NCBI RefSeq assembly: GCF_013186535.1
Contig: NZ_JABMCZ010000003.1
Coordinates: 806,001 to 870,000, forward strand
Direction of reading: 5' to 3'
Origin: Nocardia terpenica
Lineage (GTDB): Bacteria > Actinomycetota > Actinomycetes > Mycobacteriales > Mycobacteriaceae
DNA length: 64,000 bases
Positions within the stretch are counted from its first letter, which is position 1. Each line of letters opens with the position of its first letter. The position numbers were made by a program, and so were the translations under genes. Shown piece after piece: positions 45,842-55,037 of this stretch. The notes beneath the pieces were generated by a model. It was not told the DNA's origin and did no database searches. It saw only the letters and a list, made by a program, of their open reading frames with translations.

Positions 45842-45885
45842 CAGTGTGCAGACCCGCCCCGGAGAGCCGTAGGAGTTCATCAGTC

Positions 45886-46491
45886 ATGTCCGACGTTACC
45901 GTCCTCGAAGCCACCGTCCGTACCGAATTCGGTAAGGGCGCCGCGCGCCGCACCCGCCGCGACGGCAATGTGCCCGCCGTGCTGTACGGCCACGGCGAGG
46001 CCCCCAAGCATCTGTCGGTCAACGCCCAGGCGTTCGCCGCCGTGCTGCGTCAGCACGGCACCAACGCGCTGCTGAACCTCGACATCGAGGGCAAGAAGCA
46101 GCTGGCGCTGACCAAGTCGGTTGTCGTGCACCCGATCCGCCGCTACATCGAGCACGCCGACCTGCTGCTCGTGCGCCGCGGCGAGAAGGTCACCGCCGAC
46201 GTGTCCATCGTGCTGACCGGTGACGCCGCCGCGGCCACCCTGGTCACCCAGGACACCACCACCCTGTCCATCGAGGTCGACGCCCTGAACATCCCCGAGC
46301 AGATCGAGGTGTCCATCGAGGGCGCCGAGGCCGGCACCCAGATCACCGCCGGTCAGATCGCGCTGCCCAAGGGCGCCTCGCTCGCCGGCGATGCCGAGCA
46401 GCTGATCGTGAACATCATCGAGGCCCCGGCCGCCGAGGTCGAGGGCGAGGGTGAGGCCGCCGAGGGCGCCGAGGGCGAGAGCGCCGAATAA
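45886..46491 (+). CDS. rplY: 50S ribosomal protein L25 / general stress protein Ctc
   Basis: The 201-aa long form has the N-terminal L25 5S-rRNA-binding domain (VRTEFGKGAARRTRRDGNVP, LYGHGEAPKHLSV) and a C-terminal TL5/Ctc domain (VVVHPIRRYIEHADLL, LNIPEQIEVSIEG). It ends in an acidic Ala/Glu tail. The start is ATG 45886, with AGGAG ten bases upstream. pth follows by 22 bp, giving an rplY-pth operon. In M. tuberculosis these genes lie on the same strand as prsA and glmU; here they face the other way. Confidence 0.96.
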   Translation: MSDVTVLEATVRTEFGKGAARRTRRDGNVPAVLYGHGEAPKHLSVNAQAFAAVLRQHGTNALLNLDIEGKKQLALTKSVVVHPIRRYIEHADLLLVRRGEKVTADVSIVLTGDAAAATLVTQDTTTLSIEVDALNIPEQIEVSIEGAEAGTQITAGQIALPKGASLAGDAEQLIVNIIEAPAAEVEGEGEAAEGAEGESAE

Positions 46492-46513
46492 GACCGGCTC
46501 CCAACGGATCTCG

Positions 46514-47095
46514 ATGACCGCATCGGACGCCGGGGCGGCGCTCGTGGTCGGGCTGGGTAACCCCGGGCCCGAATACGAGCGCACCCGGCACAATGTCGGT
46601 TTCATGGTCGCCGACGTGCTCGCGGAGCGCGTCGGCGGCCGTTTCACCGTGCACAAGAAGTCGGGCGCCGACCTGCTCGAGGCCCGGCTCGACGGACGCA
46701 AGGTGCTGCTGGCCAAGCCGCGGACCTACATGAACGTGTCCGGGCGCCCCGTCGCCGCGCTGGCCCGGTTCTTCTCGGTGCCGCCCACCGAGGTGGTGGT
46801 CGTGCACGACGAACTCGACCTGCCGTTCGGCGCCATCCGCCTCAAGCGCGGCGGCGGCGAGGGCGGCCACAACGGCCTGCGCTCGGTCTCCAGCGCCCTG
46901 ACCACCAAGGACTACCTGCGGGTGCGTTTCGGCATCGGCCGTCCCCCGGGCCGCCAGGACCCCGCCGACTTCGTCCTCAAACCGTTCGCCACCCCGGAGC
47001 GCAAGGAAGTGCCGGTGCTGGTCGAACAGGCCGCGGACGCCGTGGAGTTGCTGCTGCGCGTGGGTTTGGAGACGGCACAGAACCAGTTGCACTGA
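46514..47095 (+). CDS. pth: Peptidyl-tRNA hydrolase
   Basis: The 193-aa enzyme cleaves peptidyl-tRNA released from stalled ribosomes. Motifs are VVGLGNPGPEYERTRHNVGF with the catalytic His, KPRTYMNVSG, VVHDELDLPFG and GGGEGGHNGLRS, all intact. ATG 46514 (MTASDAGAAL) follows rplY by 22 bp. A hairpin of the dispersed family begins seven bases after the stop. Confidence 0.96.
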   Translation: MTASDAGAALVVGLGNPGPEYERTRHNVGFMVADVLAERVGGRFTVHKKSGADLLEARLDGRKVLLAKPRTYMNVSGRPVAALARFFSVPPTEVVVVHDELDLPFGAIRLKRGGGEGGHNGLRSVSSALTTKDYLRVRFGIGRPPGRQDPADFVLKPFATPERKEVPVLVEQAADAVELLLRVGLETAQNQLH

Positions 47096-47101
47096 CTCGG
47101 A

Positions 47102-47124
47102 TCCCGGCCAAAAGCGTGCCGGGA
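47102..47124. repeat. Single hairpin element downstream of pth
   Basis: Arms TCCCGGC/GCCGGGA around CAAAAGCGT, followed by one degenerate unit (GGGCGTGCCGGGGG at 47135-47148). It has no developed array and probably terminates rplY-pth. Confidence 0.8.
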
Positions 47125-47209
47125 ACAGATCGATGGGCGTGCCGGGGGAATTCGGGCTCGGCTCTGGGGTGTTTGGCACTGACAGGTGTCGGACTCGAGA
47201 GGAGAGCTC

Positions 47210-47950
47210 ATGTCGGAGGCGGGGATCGCGGGGCGGGTGGCCGTGGTGACCGGGGGGTCGCGGGGGCTCGGGCGGGCCATTGCGGTGGCGCTCGGGGCGG
47301 CCGGGGCCGCGGTGGCGGTGAACTATCGCACCCGTTCCGATGCCGCCGACGAGGTGGTGGCCGAGATCGAGCGGGCGGGCGGCCGGGCCGTCGCCATCGG
47401 CGCGGACGTGTCGGTCGCCGACGAGGTCACCCGGCTGTTCGAACAGGTGCGCGGCGCGCTCGGACCGGTGCAGATCCTGGTCAACAACGCGGGCATCGGC
47501 GTCATCCTCGATCTGGACGAGGTGACCGAGGCCGTCTTCGACGAAACCATCACCGCCAACCTCAAATCCGCGTTCCTGTGCACCCGGGCCGCGCTGCCCG
47601 ACATGCGGGCCGCGGGGTGGGGCCGGATCGTGAACATGTCCTCGGCCGCCGCGCGCGGCGGTGGCATCGTCGGCGTGCACTACAACGCCTCCAAGGCGGG
47701 CCTCGAGGGCCTGACCCGCGGCTACGCCACCCGACTGGCGCGCGAGGGCATCACCGTCAATGCCGTCGCGCCGGGCCCCATCGACACCGACATGGCCGAG
47801 CCGCTGAAGCGGTCCGGCGTGGCCGACCGAATCCCGGTGGGCCGCATGGGAACCGCGGCGGAGGTCGGCGACGCGGTGCTCGCGGTGGTGCGCAACGGTT
47901 TCATCACCGGGCAGACCCTCGCCATCAACGGCGGCTCGGCGCTGATCTAG
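47210..47950 (+). CDS. Short-chain dehydrogenase/reductase (FabG-like)
   Basis: The 246-aa classical SDR has VTGGSRGLGRAI near residue 11, NYRTRSDA favouring NADP(H), NNAGIGVI, the catalytic Ser in MSSAAARGG, YNASKAG and the C-terminal ITGQTLAINGGSALI. ATG 47210 has GAGGAGAG closely upstream. Its stop overlaps the convergent aminotransferase end. The substrate is unknown; 3-oxoacyl reduction is typical of the subfamily. Confidence 0.85.
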   Translation: MSEAGIAGRVAVVTGGSRGLGRAIAVALGAAGAAVAVNYRTRSDAADEVVAEIERAGGRAVAIGADVSVADEVTRLFEQVRGALGPVQILVNNAGIGVILDLDEVTEAVFDETITANLKSAFLCTRAALPDMRAAGWGRIVNMSSAAARGGGIVGVHYNASKAGLEGLTRGYATRLAREGITVNAVAPGPIDTDMAEPLKRSGVADRIPVGRMGTAAEVGDAVLAVVRNGFITGQTLAINGGSALI

Positions 47951-49143
47951 CGCCCCGCGGCCAGCGCGGCGACCTCGTCGACGAACCGATCCAGCTCCGC
48001 GGCGGTCACGAAGCAGTGCGGTGAGGCGCGCACCACCGAGGACAGCTCGCGCGCGGACATGTCCAGCAGCGTGGAGCCGCGGTGGCTGACGGTGACCGTG
48101 ATATCCCGGCCGAGCAGGTGGTCGCGCACGTCCACCGGCTCGAGCCCGTCGACGGTGAACGACACGATGCCGCTGTGCCGCACACCCAGATCGCGGACGG
48201 TGACGCCGGGAATCTGCGGCAGCGTCTTGCGCAGGTACCCGGCATTGGCCGCCACGGCGTCGTACACGGCGTCGGGCCCGAGGTCGAGCAGGTAGCGCAC
48301 GGCGGCGCCCAGCCCCAGGCGCGCGGCCACATCGCACTCCCAGAACTCGAAGCGGGTGATGTCGGGCGCGACCCGGTACTCCCGCGGCCCGGTCCACACC
48401 GCGCTGTGCAGATCCAGCCGGGTGGGTTCGATGGCGGTCACCAATTCCGGTCGCACATACAGGAATCCGGTGCCGCGCGGCCCGCGCAGCCACTTGCGGC
48501 CGGTCGCCGACAGCGCGTCGACATCGAAGGCGGCCACGTCCAGCGGCACCTGTCCCGCCGACTGACACGCGTCCAGCAGCACCAGCGCCCCCACCCCGTG
48601 CGCGATCCGGGAGACCTCCGCGACCGGGTTCGTCAGGCCGCCGTTGGTCGGCACGTGCACCAGCGACACCAGCTTCACCCGTTCGTCGACCAGCTCGGCG
48701 AGGGCCGCCGTGTCGACCTGCCCGGTGTCGTCGGTGGGGATCTGCTCGACCACCGCGCCGTGCGCGCGGGCGCGCTGCAGCGCCGCGATGGCATTGCTGG
48801 CGTAGTCCGATCCCGAGATCAGGATGCGGTCGCCCGGGCTCAGCGGCACCGAGTAGAAGAAGTCCGCCCAGGAGCGAGAGGCGCTGTCGCTCAGGGCGAT
48901 ACCCGCCGCGTCGGCGTTGATCAGGGTGCCGATGGCGGACTTGACCGCGGCCAGATCGTCCAGGCGCTCGTTCGCCGCGCGGTAGCCACCGATCTCGGCC
49001 TCGCGCCGCAGATGCCCGATCACGGTGTCGAGCACGACCTGCGGGGGCAGCGAGGATCCGGCGCTGTCGAGGAAGACGGGGGAGGGGCGGGAGGTGTCGG
49101 CATAGGCGCGGATGTCGGCTCGCAGGCGCTGTTGATCTAGCAC
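47947..49143 (-). CDS. Class V aminotransferase-fold PLP enzyme, candidate EgtE C-S lyase
   Basis: The 398-aa PLP enzyme is of the cysteine-desulfurase-like class. The Schiff-base Lys is in SATGRKWLRGPRGTGFLYV and the Asp in LLDACQSAGQ binds the cofactor ring. REAEIGGYRAANE near residue 50 resembles the HEAEVGGY stretch that I recall in mycobacterial EgtE. It lies divergently 259 bp from egtA, and no such gene follows egtD. That makes it a reasonable candidate for the ergothioneine C-S lyase, though the same class has other roles. The start is GTG 49143. Confidence 0.6.
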   Translation of the reverse strand: MLDQQRLRADIRAYADTSRPSPVFLDSAGSSLPPQVVLDTVIGHLRREAEIGGYRAANERLDDLAAVKSAIGTLINADAAGIALSDSASRSWADFFYSVPLSPGDRILISGSDYASNAIAALQRARAHGAVVEQIPTDDTGQVDTAALAELVDERVKLVSLVHVPTNGGLTNPVAEVSRIAHGVGALVLLDACQSAGQVPLDVAAFDVDALSATGRKWLRGPRGTGFLYVRPELVTAIEPTRLDLHSAVWTGPREYRVAPDITRFEFWECDVAARLGLGAAVRYLLDLGPDAVYDAVAANAGYLRKTLPQIPGVTVRDLGVRHSGIVSFTVDGLEPVDVRDHLLGRDITVTVSHRGSTLLDMSARELSSVVRASPHCFVTAAELDRFVDEVAALAAGR

Positions 49144-49402
49144 CCGACCGACGATAGAAGATCGGCGCCGGAATCGGGGTGCGTCCCTGCTCGACCGACT
49201 CGATCCGAACCGGATTCGGGCTGGTAGCGGCCGCGGACGGGCACCGCTCATGGTTTCGTCGGACTTATTGTCGAATTCTTGTCGGTGGCTACCGTTACCC
49301 TGGTTCGGGTCGATGGAAGACGGTTCGGCTTCCGTGACGACAGGCTAGGCGGCATGGCTGCCGCACCCGGCCGAGATCGGCGGGTGCAGAGCGGAGGTTG
49401 GC

Positions 49403-50707
49403 ATGGCGGTAACAGCGGTTCGGACCCCGATCGAGGTCGGCTCCGGGCTTTCCTCCCGGGCCGCCGCCGAGGCGTATATCGGCGGGGTCTGCTTCAAACA
49501 GGGTCCACCGGCGCTCATCGGCGCCGAACTTGAGTGGCTCACCGCGCATGGCGAGTCGTCGGCGCCCGGCCCGCGACCCGAGCTGTACGAGCTCGCGGAC
49601 GCGCTGGGATCGTATGCGCCACGGTCCATTTCACCCGAATCTCCAGCCCTGCCACTGCCCGGCGGCAGCCGAGTCACCATCGAACCCGGCGGGCAGATCG
49701 AATTGTCCAGCGCCCCCTTCGGCACCGCGACCGAACTGTGCGAGCGCCTTCGGGCCGACACTCGACTACTGGAGCATCTTCTCGAATCCCGTTCCATCCG
49801 AATCATTTCCGCGGCCGCCGACGGCGTGCGGCAACCGCGACGACTACTCCAGCTCCCGCGCTATCGCGCCATGGAACGCGCCTTCGCCGGCATCGGCCCG
49901 TTCGGCAAACTCATGATGTGCAACACCGCGGCCACGCAGGTCAGCGTGGACGCGGGCGCCGACCGCGCCGAGGTCTCCGTCCGCTGGGGCGTGCTCTACG
50001 CCATCGGCCCGGCGCTGCTGGCGGCCTTCGCCTGCTCCCCGGACCTGCACGGCGTCCCGGCCGGTGCCTGGGCGTCGCAGCGCATGCGGGCCTGGCTGCG
50101 GCTGGACCACGCCCGCACCCGGCCGCCGGTACGGCACTGGTCGGATCCGGTCGCCGACTACGCCCGCTGGGCCCTGGACGTGCCGCTGCTGTGCGTCCGC
50201 GGCCCCGACGAGACGACCGACTGGGCCGCCCCGCCCGGGGCCACCTTCGCCGACTGGCTGTGCGGCGCCCTCGACGACGAGGTGGGCCGCCGACCCGACC
50301 TCGCCGATCTCGACTACCACCTGACCACGATGTTCCCGCCGGTGCGGGCGTCGGGTCATCTCGAGGTGCGGTATGTCGACGCCCAGCCCGGCGACGGGTG
50401 GACCGTGCCGATCCACGCCGTCGAGGCGCTGATGTCCACGCCCGCGGCGGTCGCCGAGGCCACCCGCGTGGCGGCCCCGGTCGCCGATCGCTGGTTGGAG
50501 GCGGCGCGCTGCGGCCTCGCGGATCCCGAGATCCGTTCGGCCGCGGTGGCCCTGCTCGAACTGGCGCAGGCGCACGCGGTGACCCCGGTGGCGGCGCGCG
50601 AACTGGGCGCCGCCGCGCACCGATGTCGTAGCGGCCGCATGCCCACCGGTGAGCGGGCCCGCTGCGCGGACATCGACGGACCGACCGGCGCGAACGCCGA
50701 AAGGTAA
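49403..50707 (+). CDS. egtA: Ergothioneine biosynthesis glutamate-cysteine ligase EgtA
   Basis: The 434-aa ATP-dependent ligase makes gamma-glutamylcysteine, the sulfur donor for EgtB in mycobacteria. The GCS2-like fold appears as IGAELEWLTAHG, PGGQIELSSAPF near 95, MMCNTAATQVSVDAG near 170 and HLEVRYVDAQPGDGW. ATG 49403 has GGAGG upstream. A loose promoter (TTGTCG 49268-49273, 16 bp, TACCGT) precedes it. egtB follows by 52 bp, then egtC and egtD overlap, so egtA-D forms one operon. Confidence 0.93.
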   Translation: MAVTAVRTPIEVGSGLSSRAAAEAYIGGVCFKQGPPALIGAELEWLTAHGESSAPGPRPELYELADALGSYAPRSISPESPALPLPGGSRVTIEPGGQIELSSAPFGTATELCERLRADTRLLEHLLESRSIRIISAAADGVRQPRRLLQLPRYRAMERAFAGIGPFGKLMMCNTAATQVSVDAGADRAEVSVRWGVLYAIGPALLAAFACSPDLHGVPAGAWASQRMRAWLRLDHARTRPPVRHWSDPVADYARWALDVPLLCVRGPDETTDWAAPPGATFADWLCGALDDEVGRRPDLADLDYHLTTMFPPVRASGHLEVRYVDAQPGDGWTVPIHAVEALMSTPAAVAEATRVAAPVADRWLEAARCGLADPEIRSAAVALLELAQAHAVTPVAARELGAAAHRCRSGRMPTGERARCADIDGPTGANAER

Positions 50708-50759
50708 TGCCGCGCGGGGAAATACGCGCATATCGGCTCTACGGATTCGGAGCACACTC

Positions 50760-52100
50760 ATGACTGTTCACCTGACCGGCGGCGATCGCGCCGAGACCGA
50801 GCGGCTGCGCGAGCGGATCGCCGGGGTCCTGACCCGGGCGCGCACCCGCACCGCCGCCCTCACCGACTGCATGGACGAGGCCGAGCTGGTGGCCCAGCAT
50901 TCGCGGCTGATGAGCCCGCTGGTCTGGGATCTGGCGCACATCGGCAACCAGGAGGAGCTGTGGCTGGTGCGCGATGTGGGCGGGCGGGAGCCCGTGCGCG
51001 CCGACATCGACCACCTCTACGACGCCTTCCGGCACGCGCGCGCCGACCGGCCCGCGCTGCCGCTGCTCGACCCCGCGCAGGCCCGCGGCTATGTCGGGAC
51101 CGTGCGGGCGAAGGTGTTGGATGTGCTGTCCGACAGCGCATTACGCGGCTCCCGGCTGGTCGAGGGCGGGTTCGCGTTCGGCATGATCGCCCAGCACGAG
51201 CAGCAGCACGACGAGACCATGCTGGCGACGCATCAGCTGCGCACGGGCCCGGCGGTGCTGTCGGCCCCGCCCGCCCCGGCGGCCACGGTCCCGGTCTCCG
51301 GTGAGATCGTCGTTCCCGCAGGCGAATTCACCATGGGCACCTCGACCGATCCGTGGGCGCTGGACAACGAGCGACCCGCGCATCCGGTGCGCCTGCCCGG
51401 TTTCGCCATCGACGCCGCGCCCGTCACCAACGAGCAGTACCAGCGGTTCATCGAGGACGGCGGCTACCGGCGGCCGGAGCTGTGGTCCGAGCGCGGCTGG
51501 GCGCATCGGGTCGAGGCCGGGCTGGTGGCGCCGCAGTTCTGGGAGCGCGACGGCGGAAACCGGTGGTGGCGGCGGGTTTTCGGCACCATGGTGCCGGTGC
51601 GGCCGCGGCAGCCGGTGGTGCACGTGTGCTGGTTCGAGGCCGAGGCGTACGCGAACTGGGCCGGAAAGCGCCTGCCCACCGAGGCCGAATGGGAGAAGGC
51701 GGCCCGCGTCGATCCGGCCACCGGGCAGTCGCGCCGATATCCCTGGGGCGACGCCGATCCCGACGACACCACCGCGAATCTCGGTCAGCGCCACCTGGAA
51801 CCGGCGGAGGTGGGCGCGTATCCGGCGGGCGCCTCGCCCGCGGGCGTGCATCAGCTCGTCGGCGACGTGTGGGAGTGGACCTCGTCCGGCTTCGAGCCGT
51901 ACCCGGGCTTCCACGCCTTCCCGTACCGCGAATACTCGGAGGTGTTCTTCGGCGGCGACTACCGGGTGCTGCGCGGCGGCTCGTTCGGCACCGACCCGGT
52001 GGCCTGCCGCGGCACCTTCCGCAACTGGGACCACCCCATCCGCCGCCAGATCTTCTCGGGCTTTCGCCTGGCCCGAGACCTACGCCCGGGCGAGCACTGA
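50760..52100 (+). CDS. egtB: Hercynine oxygenase / sulfoxide synthase EgtB
   Basis: The 446-aa non-heme iron enzyme couples hercynine to gamma-glutamylcysteine (or cysteine) with O2. The N-terminal DinB-like domain carries the iron ligands: His in LVWDLAHIGNQEE near 60 and the H-x3-H-x-E type AQHEQQHDE near 148. The C-terminal formylglycine-generating-like domain has GEFTMGTSTDPWALDNE, RLPTEAEWEKAAR, VGDVWEWTSS and GGSFGTDPVACR. Start is ATG 50760. The stop shares a base with the egtC ATG (TGATG). Confidence 0.96.
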   Translation: MTVHLTGGDRAETERLRERIAGVLTRARTRTAALTDCMDEAELVAQHSRLMSPLVWDLAHIGNQEELWLVRDVGGREPVRADIDHLYDAFRHARADRPALPLLDPAQARGYVGTVRAKVLDVLSDSALRGSRLVEGGFAFGMIAQHEQQHDETMLATHQLRTGPAVLSAPPAPAATVPVSGEIVVPAGEFTMGTSTDPWALDNERPAHPVRLPGFAIDAAPVTNEQYQRFIEDGGYRRPELWSERGWAHRVEAGLVAPQFWERDGGNRWWRRVFGTMVPVRPRQPVVHVCWFEAEAYANWAGKRLPTEAEWEKAARVDPATGQSRRYPWGDADPDDTTANLGQRHLEPAEVGAYPAGASPAGVHQLVGDVWEWTSSGFEPYPGFHAFPYREYSEVFFGGDYRVLRGGSFGTDPVACRGTFRNWDHPIRRQIFSGFRLARDLRPGEH

Positions 52101-52945
52101 TGTGCCGCCACCTCGGCTACCTCGGCCCCGCCGCCCCCGTGGGCGAACTCCTCACGCGGGGAACGCATTCGCTGCGCGAGCAGGGCTGGGCCCCGCGCGA
52201 CATGCGCGGCGGCGGCACGATCAATGCCGACGGCTTCGGCGTCGCCTGGTGGGTGCGGGAGCCGGGCGATACCTTGCGCGCCAGCCGATATCGCAATCCC
52301 GCGCCGATCTGGACCGACCCCGCGGTGGACGAGGTGCTGCCGCAGCTGTGGTCGACCGCGGTGGTGGCCGCGGTGCGATCGGCCACGGTCGGGATGCCGG
52401 TCGAGCGCAGCGCGTGCGCGCCGTTCACGCACGGGCGCTGGGCATTCAGCCACAACGGCGTGGTTCGGGACTGGCAGCGCGTTCTCACCGAGGTCGCCGC
52501 CGAATTCGGGGTTCCGTCCCTCCTCGATGCCGAATCGCGTACCGACTCGGCCGCCCTGTGGGTAATTGTGCGCGGCCTGCTCGAGACGCCTGGTACGGCG
52601 GTTGGGCAAGCAGCAGACAGCTTCCGGGCGCACGACCCATCGGTCGCGCTGGCGCGGCTGGCACGGGCCGTCTTGGCGCGAGTACCGGAGGCACGACTGA
52701 ATCTCTTGCTGAGCGATGGCGAAACACTATGGGCCACTACCGTTTACCACTCGCTGGCGGTGCTCGTCGGCGAGGAGGCGGCGGTGGTGGCGTCCGAACC
52801 CTATGACGACGATCCGCGCTGGCGGGCGGTGCCGGAGGGGCGGGTGGTGACGGTGCGGCCGGGGTCGCTGGTCATCGCCTCCCTCGCGGGTGACGACCGT
52901 GGCGGGGACTACCTGGAAGCCGAATCCGAAAGGGCGCGTTCATGA
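52100..52945 (+). CDS. egtC: Gamma-glutamyl-hercynylcysteine sulfoxide hydrolase EgtC
   Basis: The 281-aa N-terminal-nucleophile amidohydrolase of the class II glutamine amidotransferase fold removes the glutamyl group. Cys2 (MCRHLGYLGP) becomes the nucleophile after Met removal. Further motifs are GTINADGFGVAWW and HGRWAFSHNGVV. The ATG overlaps the egtB stop by one base, and its stop overlaps the egtD ATG (ATGA). Confidence 0.95.
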   Translation: MCRHLGYLGPAAPVGELLTRGTHSLREQGWAPRDMRGGGTINADGFGVAWWVREPGDTLRASRYRNPAPIWTDPAVDEVLPQLWSTAVVAAVRSATVGMPVERSACAPFTHGRWAFSHNGVVRDWQRVLTEVAAEFGVPSLLDAESRTDSAALWVIVRGLLETPGTAVGQAADSFRAHDPSVALARLARAVLARVPEARLNLLLSDGETLWATTVYHSLAVLVGEEAAVVASEPYDDDPRWRAVPEGRVVTVRPGSLVIASLAGDDRGGDYLEAESERARS

Positions 52946-53913
52946 CCGCACCGACGCTGGAGATCCACCTCACCGACGACGACCTCACCGAGGCGCTGCG
53001 GGCCGATGCCCGCCGCGGCCTCACCGCCACTCCGAAGTGGTTGCCGCCCAAGTGGTTCTACGACGCCCGCGGCAGCGAACTGTTCGAGGCGATCACCGAG
53101 CTGCCCGAGTACTATCCCACCCGCACCGAGCGGGCCCTGCTGGAGCGCGTGGTCGGCGAGATCGCCGAGATCGCCCGGGCCGAGGTGCTGGTGGAGCTGG
53201 GCGCGGGCTCCGCGGCCAAGACCCGGCTGCTGCTGTCGGCGCTGAGCGCCGGGGGGCCGTTGAAAACCTATGTGCCGCAGGATGTGTCGGAATCGGCGCT
53301 GCGGGGCGCGGCCGCCGAGATCGCCGCGGAGTTCCCGGGGCTGGCCGTGCACGGCGTGGTCAGCGACTTCACCGACACCCTGCACAACCTCCCCCGCGGC
53401 GGGCGCCGCATGATCGCGTTCCTCGGCGGCACCATCGGCAACCTGGTCCCGGCCGAGCGCGCCGAATTCCTCACCGGCATCCAGCGGGTCCTGGAGCCGG
53501 GCGAGCAGCTGCTGCTGGGCGCGGGGCTGGTGATCGATCCGGCGGTGCTGGTGCCCGCCTACGACGACGCGGCGGGGGTCACCGCCGAATTCAACCGAAA
53601 TGTGTTGCACGTGTTGAACTCCCGGCTGCACGCGGACTTCGACCCGGACGCCTTCGCGCACATCGCGCTGTGGGACACCGACAACGAGTGGATCGAGATG
53701 CGGCTCGAGGCGGGGCGCGACATGACCGTCACGGTGGCCGATCTGGACCTCACCGTGCGGTTCGCCCGCGGCGAGCAACTGCGCACCGAGATCTCCGCCA
53801 AGTTCCGCATCGACGGCCTCACCGCCGAACTGGCCGCGGCCGGATTCGCCACCGAACACGTCTGGACCGACCCCGACGCCCGCTTCGCCCTCATCTTGGC
53901 CGAGCGTCGCTGA
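52942..53913 (+). CDS. egtD: L-histidine N-alpha-methyltransferase EgtD
   Basis: The 323-aa SAM-dependent enzyme trimethylates histidine to hercynine, the first committed ergothioneine step. It has PPKWFYDARGSELFEAITEL near the start, SAM motif VELGAGSAAKTRLLL near 85, FLGGTIGNL and a late EISAKFRIDGL. It overlaps egtC by ATGA and convergent DUF2461 by 23 bp, so the operon ends here, with no egtE downstream. Confidence 0.96.
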   Translation: MTAPTLEIHLTDDDLTEALRADARRGLTATPKWLPPKWFYDARGSELFEAITELPEYYPTRTERALLERVVGEIAEIARAEVLVELGAGSAAKTRLLLSALSAGGPLKTYVPQDVSESALRGAAAEIAAEFPGLAVHGVVSDFTDTLHNLPRGGRRMIAFLGGTIGNLVPAERAEFLTGIQRVLEPGEQLLLGAGLVIDPAVLVPAYDDAAGVTAEFNRNVLHVLNSRLHADFDPDAFAHIALWDTDNEWIEMRLEAGRDMTVTVADLDLTVRFARGEQLRTEISAKFRIDGLTAELAAAGFATEHVWTDPDARFALILAERR

Positions 53914-54547
53914 GCTCACCAGCCACCGCGCCCAGCCACTCCACGACCGGGCGGATCGTCTCCCAGGACTTGCGGATCTCCTTGGCGGCGCGCGGGGTCC
54001 GGAGCCAGTCGGGTGCGCCGAAATCCCTACTGACCCACAGGGATTTGTGGCGCAGCAGCGCGATGCGCGGGTGATCGATCGGATAGCCCTTGGGCCGGGT
54101 CTTCAGCGTGTCGCCGCCCACGGTGAAACCGGCCTTCGTGGCCTTGGCGAGCAGGGCCTCCAGCTCGCCGCCGCGCACCTCGTCATCGATCGTGGTGCGC
54201 AGCCGGGCGATCTGCTCGGGCGACGGACCGAACAGCCCGCCCCCGAGGTACAGGCCGGGCGCGCCGATGTGCAGATACCACCCGGCGCCCGGCGCGACCC
54301 GCACCACCGCGCCCTGATGCGTCTTGTACGGCGTCTTGTCGGCGGAGAAGCGAACGTCGCGATAGGGCCGGAACATCTTGGCCGGGCCGAAGTCGGTCTC
54401 CAGCTCCGCGAGCAGCGCGGCCATCGGGTCGCGCACCGACCGCTCCCACACGTGCTTGTTGGCGGTCCAGAACGTCTTCGAGTTGTCGGCCTCGAGATCC
54501 TCGTAGAAGTCCAGTCCCGCAAACGGGAAACCCGCGAATCCGCTCAT
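53891..54547 (-). CDS. DUF2461 / TIGR02453 family protein
   Basis: The 218-aa protein of unknown function is widespread in bacteria. It has the family landmarks FAGFPFAGLDFYEDLEADN near the start, FRPYRDVRFSADKTPYKTHQ, GWYLHIGAPGLYLGGGLFGP and TRPKGYPIDHPRIALLRHKS. No catalytic motif is assigned. Its 3' end overlaps the egtD end by 23 bp. A hairpin pair lies behind its start. Confidence 0.88.
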   Translation of the reverse strand: MSGFAGFPFAGLDFYEDLEADNSKTFWTANKHVWERSVRDPMAALLAELETDFGPAKMFRPYRDVRFSADKTPYKTHQGAVVRVAPGAGWYLHIGAPGLYLGGGLFGPSPEQIARLRTTIDDEVRGGELEALLAKATKAGFTVGGDTLKTRPKGYPIDHPRIALLRHKSLWVSRDFGAPDWLRTPRAAKEIRKSWETIRPVVEWLGAVAGELSDARPR

Positions 54548-54581
54548 CCTGACAACTTATCCCGCCCCTCCAACCATGTGG

Positions 54582-54640
54582 TCCCGGCGTGCTTTTGGCC
54601 GGGACCTCTCGGGAGATTCCGGCCAAAAGCACGCCGGAAT
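54582..54640. repeat. Pair of opposed hairpins
   Basis: Hairpin 54582-54604 (arms TCCCGGC/GCCGGGA) and inverted hairpin 54616-54640 (arms ATTCCGGC/GCCGGAAT) are eleven bases apart, with no tandem array. The pair lies between two minus-strand genes. It is the same two-hairpin arrangement as at 23598-23654. Confidence 0.85.
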
Positions 54641-54653
54641 GACGGACGGGGCC

Positions 54654-54968
54654 TCAGTCCCCCGGCTCGTCCACGACCTCCATGGCGGCGATCTCGGCCG
54701 GGCGCTCGTCCTCGGCGCGCTGCTGCTCGCGCCGGCGGCGGCGGGTCCACTCCTGGTCCAGCTCCCGGGCGATGCCGAGGCGGCCGGTGTCGTCGTTCTC
54801 GTGATAGCGGATGACCAGATCGCTCGGCGGGTCGGTGATGTAGCGCTCGTATTCGCGCACCTCGTCGGCCTGTTCGTCGTCGCCCAGGTCGTAATCGAGA
54901 TCCTCGTCGTCCTCAGCGTCCATCTCGAACACCTCGTCCATCAGCGGATTATCGGGTTCGTCGGCCAT
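54654..54968 (-). CDS. Small acidic protein of unknown function
   Basis: The 104-aa protein has a very acidic first half (FEMDAEDDEDLDYDLGDDEQ), an SDLVIRYHEND segment and a basic-then-acidic helix (QEWTRRRRREQQRAEDERPA). I recognise no family. GC-rich third positions and a clean position between the hairpin pair and prsA support it as real. The likely start is ATG 54968. The RRRR helix could bind nucleic acid, which is only a guess. Confidence 0.6.
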   Translation of the reverse strand: MADEPDNPLMDEVFEMDAEDDEDLDYDLGDDEQADEVREYERYITDPPSDLVIRYHENDDTGRLGIARELDQEWTRRRRREQQRAEDERPAEIAAMEVVDEPGD

Positions 54969-55037
54969 AGGCCCACGCTACAACGAACTCGCCCCGCCGG
55001 ATAAGTCTCCGGCGGGGCGATCGATGTCGTCAGGCGG

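Noticed and set aside
45695..45885. Small protein in front of rplY
   Set aside because: The in-frame extension of rplY to 45703 has no ribosome binding site and contains the leader hairpin; AGGAG supports the ATG at 45886.
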